A stretch of 64,000 nt of DNA from Methylocaldum marinum (GTDB lineage Bacteria; Pseudomonadota; Gammaproteobacteria; Methylococcales; Methylococcaceae), in the NCBI RefSeq assembly GCF_003584645.1, contig NZ_AP017928.1, positions 3,262,395-3,326,394 on the forward strand, read 5' to 3'. Shown here piece after piece: positions 27,853 through 35,499 of the stretch. Under the pieces are notes generated by a model. That model made no database searches and was not told the origin of the DNA. It saw only the letters and a list, made by a program, of their open reading frames with translations. Position numbers and translations under genes: made by a program. Within the stretch, counting starts at the first letter, position 1. Each line of letters opens with the position of its first letter.

Positions 27853-28608
27853 ATGACATACATCCAAGGAACACGACTGATCAAGGTTTATTCCCCGCTC
27901 GGCCCGGACGTTTTGCTGTTTCACGACATGACCGGCCGGGAACGCCTGGGCGGCCTGTTCAGCTATGAACTGGATCTCCTCAGCACCGTCGGCAGCCTCA
28001 ACCCGGACCAGCTCCTCGGCGACCGCCTGGATGTCGCCCTGACCCTCCCCGACGACAGCGTCCGCTATTTCAACGGCGTCGTCTGCCGCTTCGCCCAACT
28101 CGGCGCCACCGAGGACGAACGGCGCACCCTGGTCCGTTACCGGGTCACCTTGAGACCCTGGCTCTGGCTGCTCACCCGCACCGCGAACTGCCGCATCTTC
28201 CAAAAGAAAACCGCCCCCGACATCACGGTGCTGCGCTACGTGCAGCAAGGGTGCCATTGGATCACCCTGATTCTGGACAATGCCCGCACCCATCGGCACG
28301 CCATGGAAGTGGCCGCAAGGGAGTTGCTGTCGGAGATCGCCGAACTCGCCCACTGGCCGGACTTGGAAGCCACCACGGTGGAGTTTCTGCATACCCCCCC
28401 GTACTCGCCCGCTCTCAACCCGGCCGAGTATCTGATCCATTGGGTTCGCCAAGAGACTCTTTATCATCTACCCTGCACCTTCACGCTCCAGGAAAAGGCG
28501 GATCGCGTTCGTCACCATCTCGCCCAGGCGCCGCCCTTCACTCCCGAACAAATGCAAAAGCTCCTGCGCCATATTTACAAGTTGCCAAAGGATAAAACAG
28601 TAAAATAG
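27853..28608 (+). pseudogene. vgrG 5' end fused to an IS630 transposase 3' end
   Basis: A 251-codon chimeric frame. Codons 1-124 match the N-terminal gp27-like part of VgrG at 34516. At about 28225 the match ends abruptly, and the frame continues as the C-terminal catalytic half of an IS630-family transposase (ITLILDNARTHRHAME, later TPPYSPALNPAEY), with its last Asp and Glu. The stop codon TAG at 28606-28608 is formed at the edge of the adjoining IS5-family element. Neither part is functional alone: the VgrG lacks its spike and the transposase its N-terminal half. Confidence 0.8.
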
Positions 28609-28659
28609 ACATTATCGGAAACCACCTTTCATAACCGGAACAGAGGAAAAGGCCGGCTA

Positions 28660-29073
28660 TCAATAACTCTGGTTTCGGCAGTAGCTCCTGTAATTGTGCA
28701 GGCCGCAGGCCAATTCAATGACGACATCGTCGTAGCCTTCCTTGGTGTTCCTGAACACGTCTTTGACGACGCGGCACCGCTTGATTCCCGAGATGATGTG
28801 TTCGATGATCACGCGGATGCTTGAGTGGAGCCGGTTGGCCTCCTGGTCGTCGGCCGAAAGCCGGCCGTTGCGCGGCCTCTTCTTCGGCTGGTGGACTGTG
28901 ACATTCGCCAGTTCGTGTCCCTGGAAGCCGCTGTCGCGATACAGCTCGACGCCGTCGGGGAACCGGGTCCCTTCTTCGTCGCAGATCTTCTTGTCGTGCT
29001 TCTTGCCCTCATGGGTCGAACCCAAGTACTTGACCTGCCTGTCCTCCAGGCCGCCGACAAGGTTGTTCTTCAC
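28660..29073 (-). CDS. IS5-family transposase, second frame (OrfB)
   Basis: A 137-codon frame with the C-terminal catalytic part: LYRDSGFQGHEL supplies the second Asp and IRVIIEHIISGIKRC the Glu. The nominal start is inside the overlap with OrfA; it is most likely made only as an OrfA-OrfB fusion by -1 frameshifting. Confidence 0.82.
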   Translation of the reverse strand: MKNNLVGGLEDRQVKYLGSTHEGKKHDKKICDEEGTRFPDGVELYRDSGFQGHELANVTVHQPKKRPRNGRLSADDQEANRLHSSIRVIIEHIISGIKRCRVVKDVFRNTKEGYDDVVIELACGLHNYRSYCRNQSY

Positions 29074-29546
29074 AGTGTGGCATTTTTTTTACCGCTGTAG
29101 TGGATGCGTTGCCCCAGGTCGTTGACGGGGCGGTTGATGCGCCTTTCCGTCCCGTCTATGCCCAAGTCCTGCCGCGCCTCCTGCTCCAGCCTGGACAGCA
29201 TCTCCTCGGTGAGCCGGGCGGGCTTGTGCCCGCGGGCGTCAAGTGTCTTGTTGAGCACCCTGCTCAACAGGTGGATCGTGAAGTTGGCCCGGGGTTGGCT
29301 CATGCCGAACAGATGCGCGATGACCTCTTGCAGAGGGTAGGTCTTCAGATAGAACAGGATGAACAGCAGCCGGTCGGCCATGCTCGCGATAATCGGCGGA
29401 CGCCCTCCTTTAGTCAGATTCCTGCCGGTTTCTTCGGCCCATGTCGCCGCAAAAGAAACCAAGAGTTCCTCAAACTCGGAGGCCTTCAGACTGGTCATGG
29501 CCATCAATGTCTTCGGCTTTTGCTTCACGTCTTCGTAGGAAAGCAT
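29070..29546 (-). CDS. IS5-family transposase, first frame (OrfA)
   Basis: A 158-residue protein with the N-terminal helix-turn-helix domain (ADRLLFILFYLKTYPLQEVIAHLFGMSQ) and the start of the DDE domain (LGIDGTERRINRP). It ends just after YSGKK at a run of eight A (29083-29090). A -1 slip there gives YSGKKKCHTVKNN and joins the second frame, as in IS427-group elements that use programmed frameshifting. Confidence 0.82.
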   Translation of the reverse strand: MLSYEDVKQKPKTLMAMTSLKASEFEELLVSFAATWAEETGRNLTKGGRPPIIASMADRLLFILFYLKTYPLQEVIAHLFGMSQPRANFTIHLLSRVLNKTLDARGHKPARLTEEMLSRLEQEARQDLGIDGTERRINRPVNDLGQRIHYSGKKNATL

Positions 29547-29674
29547 ACTCTTGCCCTTAGTTCTCTTAGTTCTCTTCGTTATTCAATGACAGACTGTCAT
29601 GCTAGTTTCCGATAATGTCTAATGGCCTAAATTGGAATGAGAATGTGGTATATAATCGAAACAGATCAGCAAAC

Positions 29675-30148
29675 ATGAAAGTCCAGCACCTTAACCTTAA
29701 GTTTCTCTTTATATTTATTGCCCTGCTATTTTTTGTAGAAAAGGTATCTGCCATGTCACTATTCGCTAAAAAAGTCATGTTTTCCGAGGTTACGGGCTTT
29801 GTCACCTTAAATGGTGAGCCGGTAAAAGGAGCTGAAATCGATCAGGTGTACCAATGGTCGTGGGACGAAAAAAAAGAGGAAGCTCGAACCACCACGGATG
29901 ACCAGGGTGTATTCACATTTCCCCTGCGTGAAAAAAGCGGCGTTATATCTAGCATCATGCCCCATGAGCCTGTAATATTTCAACAGATTACCATTAAATA
30001 CCAAGGCAAAAATTATGTCGCCTGGCAACATTCCAAGCATAATTATGATCGGTATGGGGAATTAAAAGGCAAAAAGTTAGTATTGCGTTGCGAGTTATCT
30101 GATCAGCCCCGAAATGACGGTTATGTGTTCGGGATTTGTACATATTAA
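29675..30148 (+). CDS. Small exported protein with DUF6795-like domain, partner of the lipase gene
   Basis: A 157-residue protein from ATG 29675, chosen because a hydrophobic signal (FLFIFIALLFFVEKVSA) follows; the frame is open into the IS5 end. The mature part (MFSEVTGFVTLNGEPVKGAE, DQGVFTFP, LPHEPV-like MPHEPVIFQQITI, WQHSKHNYD) resembles DUF6795 carboxypeptidase-regulatory-like proteins. GC is clearly lower than in the surroundings. It ends 19 nt before the lipase gene. Small genes paired with secreted lipases often encode immunity proteins or chaperones, so immunity is a fair guess, not shown. Confidence 0.65.
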   Translation: MKVQHLNLKFLFIFIALLFFVEKVSAMSLFAKKVMFSEVTGFVTLNGEPVKGAEIDQVYQWSWDEKKEEARTTTDDQGVFTFPLREKSGVISSIMPHEPVIFQQITIKYQGKNYVAWQHSKHNYDRYGELKGKKLVLRCELSDQPRNDGYVFGICTY

Positions 30149-30167
30149 TTGACGAAAGGAGTTATTG

Positions 30168-31319
30168 ATGGCCGAGTTAACCCCTAAAGAAGCCGCCAAT
30201 CTGGCAAGAAAAGTCTATGACGTTAAAACAGAGTTAACATGGAATGCCATGTTAAATCAGATTGCCAGCGACCCTTCACTAGCCGGTTTTAATCAAAATC
30301 CCAGCAAGGGCATAGGCAAATCGGGCTGGGGACAAACATCCGGATTTGCCTATATGGCACATGGCTGCGGCACACATAGCGGTGAAAGACTGGTGGCAAT
30401 TAGAGGCACCGCTTCATTAGCAGACGGGCTGACCGATGTTCGTTGCAGCTTTACGTATTCTCCTTCCGGTTATGTCGTTCATCGTGGCTTTGCATTGGCT
30501 TTTGAGTCGATTAAACCGGATATCGATAAATTTTTTAAACAAGCCGGAAGCCAGTCTTCGCAAGTGCATGTGGTGGGTCATAGTCTAGGGGGAGCCATTG
30601 CCTGCTTAACAGCCGAATATTTAAGTCTCCTCGGCAATAATGTCACTCTCTACACATTTGGTTGTCCGCGTGTGGGAAATGGCGCATACGCCAGTGCCAT
30701 GGATAAATTGTTGGGTACCCATAACATCCATCGCGTCTATCATGAGGCCGACCCGGTCAGCATGATACCTTTATACCCTTTCGTGCCGGTTTCAAATAGT
30801 TGTTTAGGTCACAAGCTGCCCTGGAAAGGCATAATGGGTTCTCCTCACGCGCATTTCATGGATAATTATATTGCAACTTTAGCGGATTGCAGTTGGCGTT
30901 CGTTGCCCACCGTACAAAACCATGATTTTTTTGCTTCCATGGAGGCTTGGTTAGAGCAGGCAGGCAAGGACGGCGGTACAGTCAAAATGTATTCCTGTGC
31001 ATCATTGAACCAGATATTCAAGGCATTGAAATGGGTTTTAGAATCCATGCACAATTTGGGAGCCGCCATGGCTCAATTTGCCTTTTCCGGCGGCATTATC
31101 CTCATTGATGTTTTGGCTTATCTACTTTATCAAGGTAGTTTGCTCGGCGTGACAATTGCCGGCTATGTAAAAGCCATTTTAAAAGCCATTCTTAAGTTTC
31201 TTGGCCGTGCGGTTGACAGTATCCAGAATGTAACCGTTGCTTTCATCAAATATGTACTGGATATGTTTTTCAGGTTGCTGGCCAGCGCCGCCTCACGGGC
31301 CATAAATCTAATTGCATGA
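30168..31319 (+). CDS. Class 3 lipase, probable type VI secretion phospholipase effector
   Basis: A 383-residue protein from ATG 30168, with AAAGGAG 6 nt upstream. The lipase-3 fold is clear: LVAIRGTASLADGLTD, the nucleophile elbow VVGHSLGGAIA (Ser about 139), an Asp in YHEADPVSMI and a His in HAHFMDNY. After residue about 270 come long hydrophobic stretches up to a C-terminal tail of helices. There is no signal peptide. The AT-rich composition marks horizontal transfer. Next to vgrG fragments, it fits a Tle-type antibacterial lipase effector; delivery is inference. Confidence 0.75.
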   Translation: MAELTPKEAANLARKVYDVKTELTWNAMLNQIASDPSLAGFNQNPSKGIGKSGWGQTSGFAYMAHGCGTHSGERLVAIRGTASLADGLTDVRCSFTYSPSGYVVHRGFALAFESIKPDIDKFFKQAGSQSSQVHVVGHSLGGAIACLTAEYLSLLGNNVTLYTFGCPRVGNGAYASAMDKLLGTHNIHRVYHEADPVSMIPLYPFVPVSNSCLGHKLPWKGIMGSPHAHFMDNYIATLADCSWRSLPTVQNHDFFASMEAWLEQAGKDGGTVKMYSCASLNQIFKALKWVLESMHNLGAAMAQFAFSGGIILIDVLAYLLYQGSLLGVTIAGYVKAILKAILKFLGRAVDSIQNVTVAFIKYVLDMFFRLLASAASRAINLIA

Positions 31320-31388
31320 TCGCTAGGCTGGCATGGACTGACGCGCAGATCGAGTGATTAAACCTATTCGTTATCTTTTGCCGACTCT

Positions 31389-31661
31389 TTATTTCGCCAC
31401 GGGTGAACCCTCAAAAAAATCAGCGGCCTCCGGGGCGCTTTCGTCTTCTGTTTTAACAGCCGCACCGATTAGTTCGGCAATCGCCGCGATCACGCCCCGG
31501 TTTTCCTGCAAAAACGCCCCAGCGCGCCGAGCCAGCTCCGCCCGGCGTTCAGGGTCGGCATACAATGAATGAACCGTGCTGACAATGTCTTGTTGAGTCC
31601 GACATTGCAGCGCGGCGTTCCTCTCCAGCACGCCGGCCGCTATCTCCTTGAAATTGACCAT
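31389..31661 (-). pseudogene. C-terminal remnant of a Kdo transferase (waaA-like)
   Basis: A 90-codon frame whose sequence (NFKEIAAGVLERNAAL, then LYADPERRAELARRAGAFLQENRGV) looks like the last ~70 residues of 3-deoxy-manno-octulosonic acid transferase, where NFxEI and DPxRRxxM...ANRG occur. The upstream two thirds are missing; the DNA beyond 31680 is AT-rich and unrelated. It is probably debris, not a gene. Confidence 0.55.
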
Positions 31662-31846
31662 GGCAAGTAAATCGGTAAAACTACGTTAGTTCTCAAATTT
31701 TTATTCAATCACGATATCTTGATTGATTCCCAATATATTGGCCTCGTCATCGAATATCGCATTTCTCGAAATCGGCATATACCGGGTTCCTGAGCAATCA
31801 TGGCTTGCAAAAGCGTGCGACTCCTCAGCAGGTGCCGATTAAGTGT
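31662..31846. other. AT-rich gene-free joint
   Basis: No gene or repeat is recognised between the waaA remnant and the oxidoreductase remnant. Confidence 0.5.
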
Positions 31847-32338
31847 TTAGCCCCAGGCATAGCCGGCCAGAATCGAGCAGATCATCGCCTTGACCTCGGG
31901 CTGCTGCTTCGGATGAAAAATCACATCCTGGAAGCGGCCCTCGTACCAGGCGTCGACGAATACCCGGAACGTATCGACGCCGCGCTTCAACGGGCGTGCG
32001 TATCGTGTTCCCAGTCGACCGGGCTCGCCCCGGAACTGCCGGTCCAGCACCGCCGTTGCCAATGTCGCCGACTTCATCGCAATCGTCACGCCCGAGGAAA
32101 ACACCGGATCGAGGAATTCGACGGCATTGCCGAGCAAGGCATAGCCCTTGCCGTAGAGGCTTTTCACGTTCGCAGAATAGCGACCAGCGTGTTGATCTTG
32201 TCGTCGAATACCGCGTCGTTCAGAATCCGCCGCAGACCCGGCGCCTCGGCGATCAAGTCCTGCAACTTGGCGCCGTAATCCTCGCCCGGCGCATAAAACC
32301 GCTGCTCGGCGACCACGCCGATGCTGCTGCTGCGGCCG
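31847..32338 (-). pseudogene. C-terminal remnant of a FAD-dependent oxidoreductase (halogenase/reductase-like)
   Basis: Read on the - strand, GVVAEQRFYAPGEDYGAKL...DDKINTLV is in one frame and RYSANVKSLYGKGYALLGNAVEFLDPVFSSGVTIAM in the next, so a one-base frameshift lies near 32175. GNAxxFLDPVFSSGV is typical of the FAD-binding end of halogenase- and geranylgeranyl-reductase-like flavoproteins. The 5' part is cut exactly where direct-repeat copy 2 begins (32339). It is broken twice and is non-functional. Confidence 0.7.
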
Positions 32339-32340
32339 TT

Positions 32341-33927
32341 ATGGCCAAATCGCTTTCGAATGCGTCCGCTCACACCAAACCCGATTCCGTTTCGGCGCTG
32401 GACCGCACCGTTCTTTATCTTACCGTTTCACTGACCGGCGCCTCCGTGATGGTGCTGGAACTGCTCGGGACTCGGCTGATCGGGCCTTTTTACGGCGTCA
32501 GCATCTATGTCTGGTCATCGTTGATTTCGGTGACAATGATCGCCTTGGCGTTGGGCTATTGGCTCGGCGGCATGATTGCCGATCGGATTCCGGGGCTACG
32601 CCTGTCCTATTTGATCGCGTCGGCCGCCGTGGCCACGCTGCTGATTCCAATATTGATACGTCCGGTACTGTTGTTGACCGATCCGATGGGATTGCGCGCG
32701 GGAGCGTTTTTCAGCGCGCTGCTGCTGTTTACGGTGCCGCTGACTCTTTTGGCGATGACCGGACCTTATGTCATCAAGCTGGCCGCGCGGCAACTCGCGA
32801 ATGTGGGGGCTCTGTCGGGTTCGGTCTACGCGGTCAGCACGCTCGGCAGCGTGATCGGAACCATCGCACTCGGGTTCTATCTGCTTCCGATGACCGGGGC
32901 GCGTGCGGTGCTTTACGGTCTCAGTGCATTGCTCGGCTTGTTGGCGTCGACCCTGGTGTTGTACGAGCGGCGCGGTTTAGGGGGCAACGTCGCGACGCTA
33001 TGCGTTGCGGTGATCGTTTTCGCGTGTTTCGGCGGCGGCGCTCTAGCCTACGAGCATCATCGCCCGCAGCCCTGGGGCAAGGGTTTGACGCTGCTTTACG
33101 AATCCGAGAGCGTCTACGGCTGGGTTCGGGTTATCGACGACCAGGCGCAGAAGGTGCGGTTCATGATGTCGGACGCCTCGACGATCAGTGCCGCGGATTT
33201 GGATAATGTCCGCTCGGGCTTGTTGTCGTATCAATGGGTGACGCAACGGCTGCCGGTCTTCAGGCCCGCTGCCCGCTCCGCGCTGTTGATCGGCCTGGGC
33301 GGCGGTCATATCGCGGCCGGCCTGGAGCGCCAGGGCGTCAAGACCGATGCGATCGAGATCGATCCCGCGGTTGCCTACGCAGCTTCGCGCTATTTCCATT
33401 ATCACCCCTCCGGCGACTTGCTCATCGGCGATGCCCGTTACCAAATCCGGCGCCTGAACAAGACATACGATTTCATCATTCACGATTGTTTCACCGGCGG
33501 CTCGGAGCCGGCCCATCTGATGAGTATCGAGACTTTGAGGGAACTGAAGGCGCATCTCAATTCGGGCGGCATATTGGCCATCAACTTCGTCGGCTTTGCC
33601 GAGGGCGAGCGCCGAATGCCCGCTCAGCTGGTTTACCGGACCTTGGGGGAAGTATTCGAGCATCGCCGGGTTTACGTATCGGAACCCGATTCCGAATTCA
33701 ACGATTTCATCTTCTTTGCCGCGGACGAGCCGATCAACGTCCATCCGGAAGCGGCCAGCGCGAGAACGCTGGACTTATTGGCTAAGCGTCGGTTTTTTGG
33801 AATGACCGAAGGCGAACGCATCGTGACCGATGATTTCAATCCGCTTGAAAGCCTGCAAGTCAGCAAGGCGGAAATGTACCGCAAGGTGCTACTGGAGCGG
33901 GTCGGTATGGATGTCTTGCTGCGCTGA
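32341..33927 (+). CDS. Membrane-bound spermidine-synthase-like protein, copy 2
   Basis: Identical in protein sequence to 25678-27264 (528 residues, N-terminal membrane helices then a spermidine-synthase-like Rossmann domain). Its upstream DNA is now the interior of a broken oxidoreductase gene, so any native promoter is missing unless it lies within the repeat. A frame open upstream adds an unrelated 115-residue leader that should be ignored. Confidence 0.8.
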   Translation: MAKSLSNASAHTKPDSVSALDRTVLYLTVSLTGASVMVLELLGTRLIGPFYGVSIYVWSSLISVTMIALALGYWLGGMIADRIPGLRLSYLIASAAVATLLIPILIRPVLLLTDPMGLRAGAFFSALLLFTVPLTLLAMTGPYVIKLAARQLANVGALSGSVYAVSTLGSVIGTIALGFYLLPMTGARAVLYGLSALLGLLASTLVLYERRGLGGNVATLCVAVIVFACFGGGALAYEHHRPQPWGKGLTLLYESESVYGWVRVIDDQAQKVRFMMSDASTISAADLDNVRSGLLSYQWVTQRLPVFRPAARSALLIGLGGGHIAAGLERQGVKTDAIEIDPAVAYAASRYFHYHPSGDLLIGDARYQIRRLNKTYDFIIHDCFTGGSEPAHLMSIETLRELKAHLNSGGILAINFVGFAEGERRMPAQLVYRTLGEVFEHRRVYVSEPDSEFNDFIFFAADEPINVHPEAASARTLDLLAKRRFFGMTEGERIVTDDFNPLESLQVSKAEMYRKVLLERVGMDVLLR

Positions 33928-34020
33928 CGATCGCCATCAGGCCCGAGCAACGAAGCGTTTCCGAAGGAGCCCGGCGTCAATCCGCCGGGAAGCGGCCCAG
34001 TTCCAGTCGCAAGGTATTCC

Positions 34021-34200
34021 ATGCAGGCCTTCGTTTTACCAAAACGCAAAATTCCGTCTCCCGTCCGCAAAGCCGCCGTGCCCACCCTTGCGCTGGCATT
34101 GAGCGTCAGCGTCCAGGTCTTCGCGGACGCCGACGAACTCCTCAGGGCGCCTTCCTTATTCCAAATCGCCTTCAAAAAGGCATTCATTTCTGTAGGGTGA
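34021..34200 (+). pseudogene. phoD 5' fragment, copy 2
   Basis: Same 59-codon ORF as at 27358-27537, carried in direct-repeat copy 2. Confidence 0.7.
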
Positions 34201-34515
34201 GTTAGGCCGCTATGAGGCAGGCATCCTTTAAACACGATCGAAAGCCAGGCTCTCGTCCAGCCCGTCGGCGGGAAATCGGCACTCCCTCCCCCGGCATCCC
34301 GACCAAAAAGTAACCAAAAATTTACTTTTTTCGAACCGCGTCCGCATAATTTTCGGCTAGCCTTAAGCGTTACCTAACAAGAACGATCCACGCAGGATGT
34401 CGTTTCCAATCCCCGGCTGCAGCGCATCGGGGACGCCGGGCCTCCTTCCCGGTGGACTGAAATCCCAACTGTAGCGAACTCGCCCGAAACATCGGCTCAG
34501 GACCGAACAACGCCC

Positions 34516-35304
34516 ATGACATACATCCAAGGAACACGACTGATCAAGGTTTATTCCCCGCTCGGCCCGGACGTTTTGCTGTTTCACGACATGACCGGCC
34601 GGGAACGCCTGGGCGGCCTGTTCAGCTATGAACTGGATCTCCTCAGCACCGTCGGCAGCCTCAACCCGGACCAGCTCCTCGGCGACCGCCTGGATGTCGC
34701 CCTGACCCTCCCCGACGACAGCGTCCGCTATTTCAACGGCGTCGTCTGCCGCTTCGCCCAGCTCGGCGCCACCGAGGACGAACGGCGCACCCTGGTCCAT
34801 TACCGGGTGACCTTGAGACCCTGGCTCTGGCTGCTCACCCGCACCGCGAACTGCCGCATCTTCCAAAAGAAGACCGCCCCCGACATCATCGTCCAGGTGT
34901 TCCGCGACCACGGCTTCACCGATTTCGAAACGCGCCTCACCCGCACCTATCCGCTGCGGGACTACTGCGTCCAATACCGCGAATCCGACTTCAACTTCGT
35001 CAGCCGGCTCATGGAAGAAGAAGGCCTCTACTATTTCTTCGAGCACACCCGGGGCAAGCACACCCTGATCCTGGCCGATGCCGCCGCCGCCCACCCGAAG
35101 ATGCCCGGCTACGAATCCATCCCCTACTTCGAACCGAACAACAGCACCCGGCGCGAGCGCGATCACCTGTACGCCTGGTCGTTCGCCCGTGCAATCCAGC
35201 CGGGCCGGTACGTCCTCATCGATGATCCTGGAAACGGCAGTTGGACGTGCTCGAGTGTGCGGCGGGCGGGCCGGCTGGCAAGGCGCGACGCCGCCGCGGG
35301 GTAA
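34516..35304 (+). pseudogene. vgrG: vgrG, N-terminal part (interrupted by a MITE)
   Basis: First ~237 codons of a type VI secretion tip protein: the gp27-like base of VgrG (LFHDMTGRERLGGLFSYELDL, VFRDHGFTDFETRLTRTYPLRDYCVQYRESDFNFVSRLMEEEGLYYFFEH). The frame enters the 235-bp insertion at 35227 and stops at 35304. Removing the insertion and one ATGAT copy restores VLIDDDFTKPRADLKVMHRQ and the reading frame into 35500-37134. The gene is therefore split by a recent insertion. Confidence 0.88.
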
Positions 35305-35461
35305 TCTCCCGCAAGAAGGAGCAACGCCGCCAGGTGGCCCGCCCGCCGTGCAATCGGGTACGTAGCGGCTTCACCCAAGCAGTGACCTCGCTAGAAGGGA
35401 CGGTGCTCGTAATCCATGCGGCGTTTCTACGCCATCTAAGCGGTCAACTGCCATTTCCAGG
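35227..35461. mobile_element. 235-bp MITE with 5-bp target duplication, inside vgrG
   Basis: Ends are imperfect inverted repeats: CCTGGAAACGGCAGTTG on the left and, reversed, CCTGGAAATGGCAGTTG on the right. The direct duplication ATGAT flanks it (35222-35226 and 35462-35466). It encodes no transposase. I could not assign the parent family. Confidence 0.9.
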
Positions 35462-35499
35462 ATGATGACTTCACCAAGCCCCGGGCGGACCTCAAGGTC

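Larger units (their letters stand above)
25676..28225. repeat. 2,550-bp direct repeat, copy 1
   Basis: Matches 32339-34888 at a constant offset of 6,663 bp. It contains the spermidine-synthase-like gene, a phoD fragment and the first 373 bp of vgrG. I found no difference before position 28098; four substitutions follow at 28098, 28136, 28146 and 28209, before homology ends. Confidence 0.92.
28608..29619 (-). mobile_element. Intact IS5-family (IS427-like) insertion sequence, 1,012 bp
   Basis: Perfect terminal inverted repeats GACATTATCGGAAAC at both ends, flanked by a TA duplication (28606-28607 and 29620-29621). It encodes two overlapping frames on the - strand joined by an A8 slippery run. 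It separates the IS630 remnant from the low-GC lipase genes. Confidence 0.88.
32339..34888. repeat. 2,550-bp direct repeat, copy 2
   Basis: Second copy of 25676-28225. Its left edge cuts the FAD-oxidoreductase remnant; on its right, vgrG continues naturally. It is therefore original on the right side, while copy 1 looks original on the left. Confidence 0.92.
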
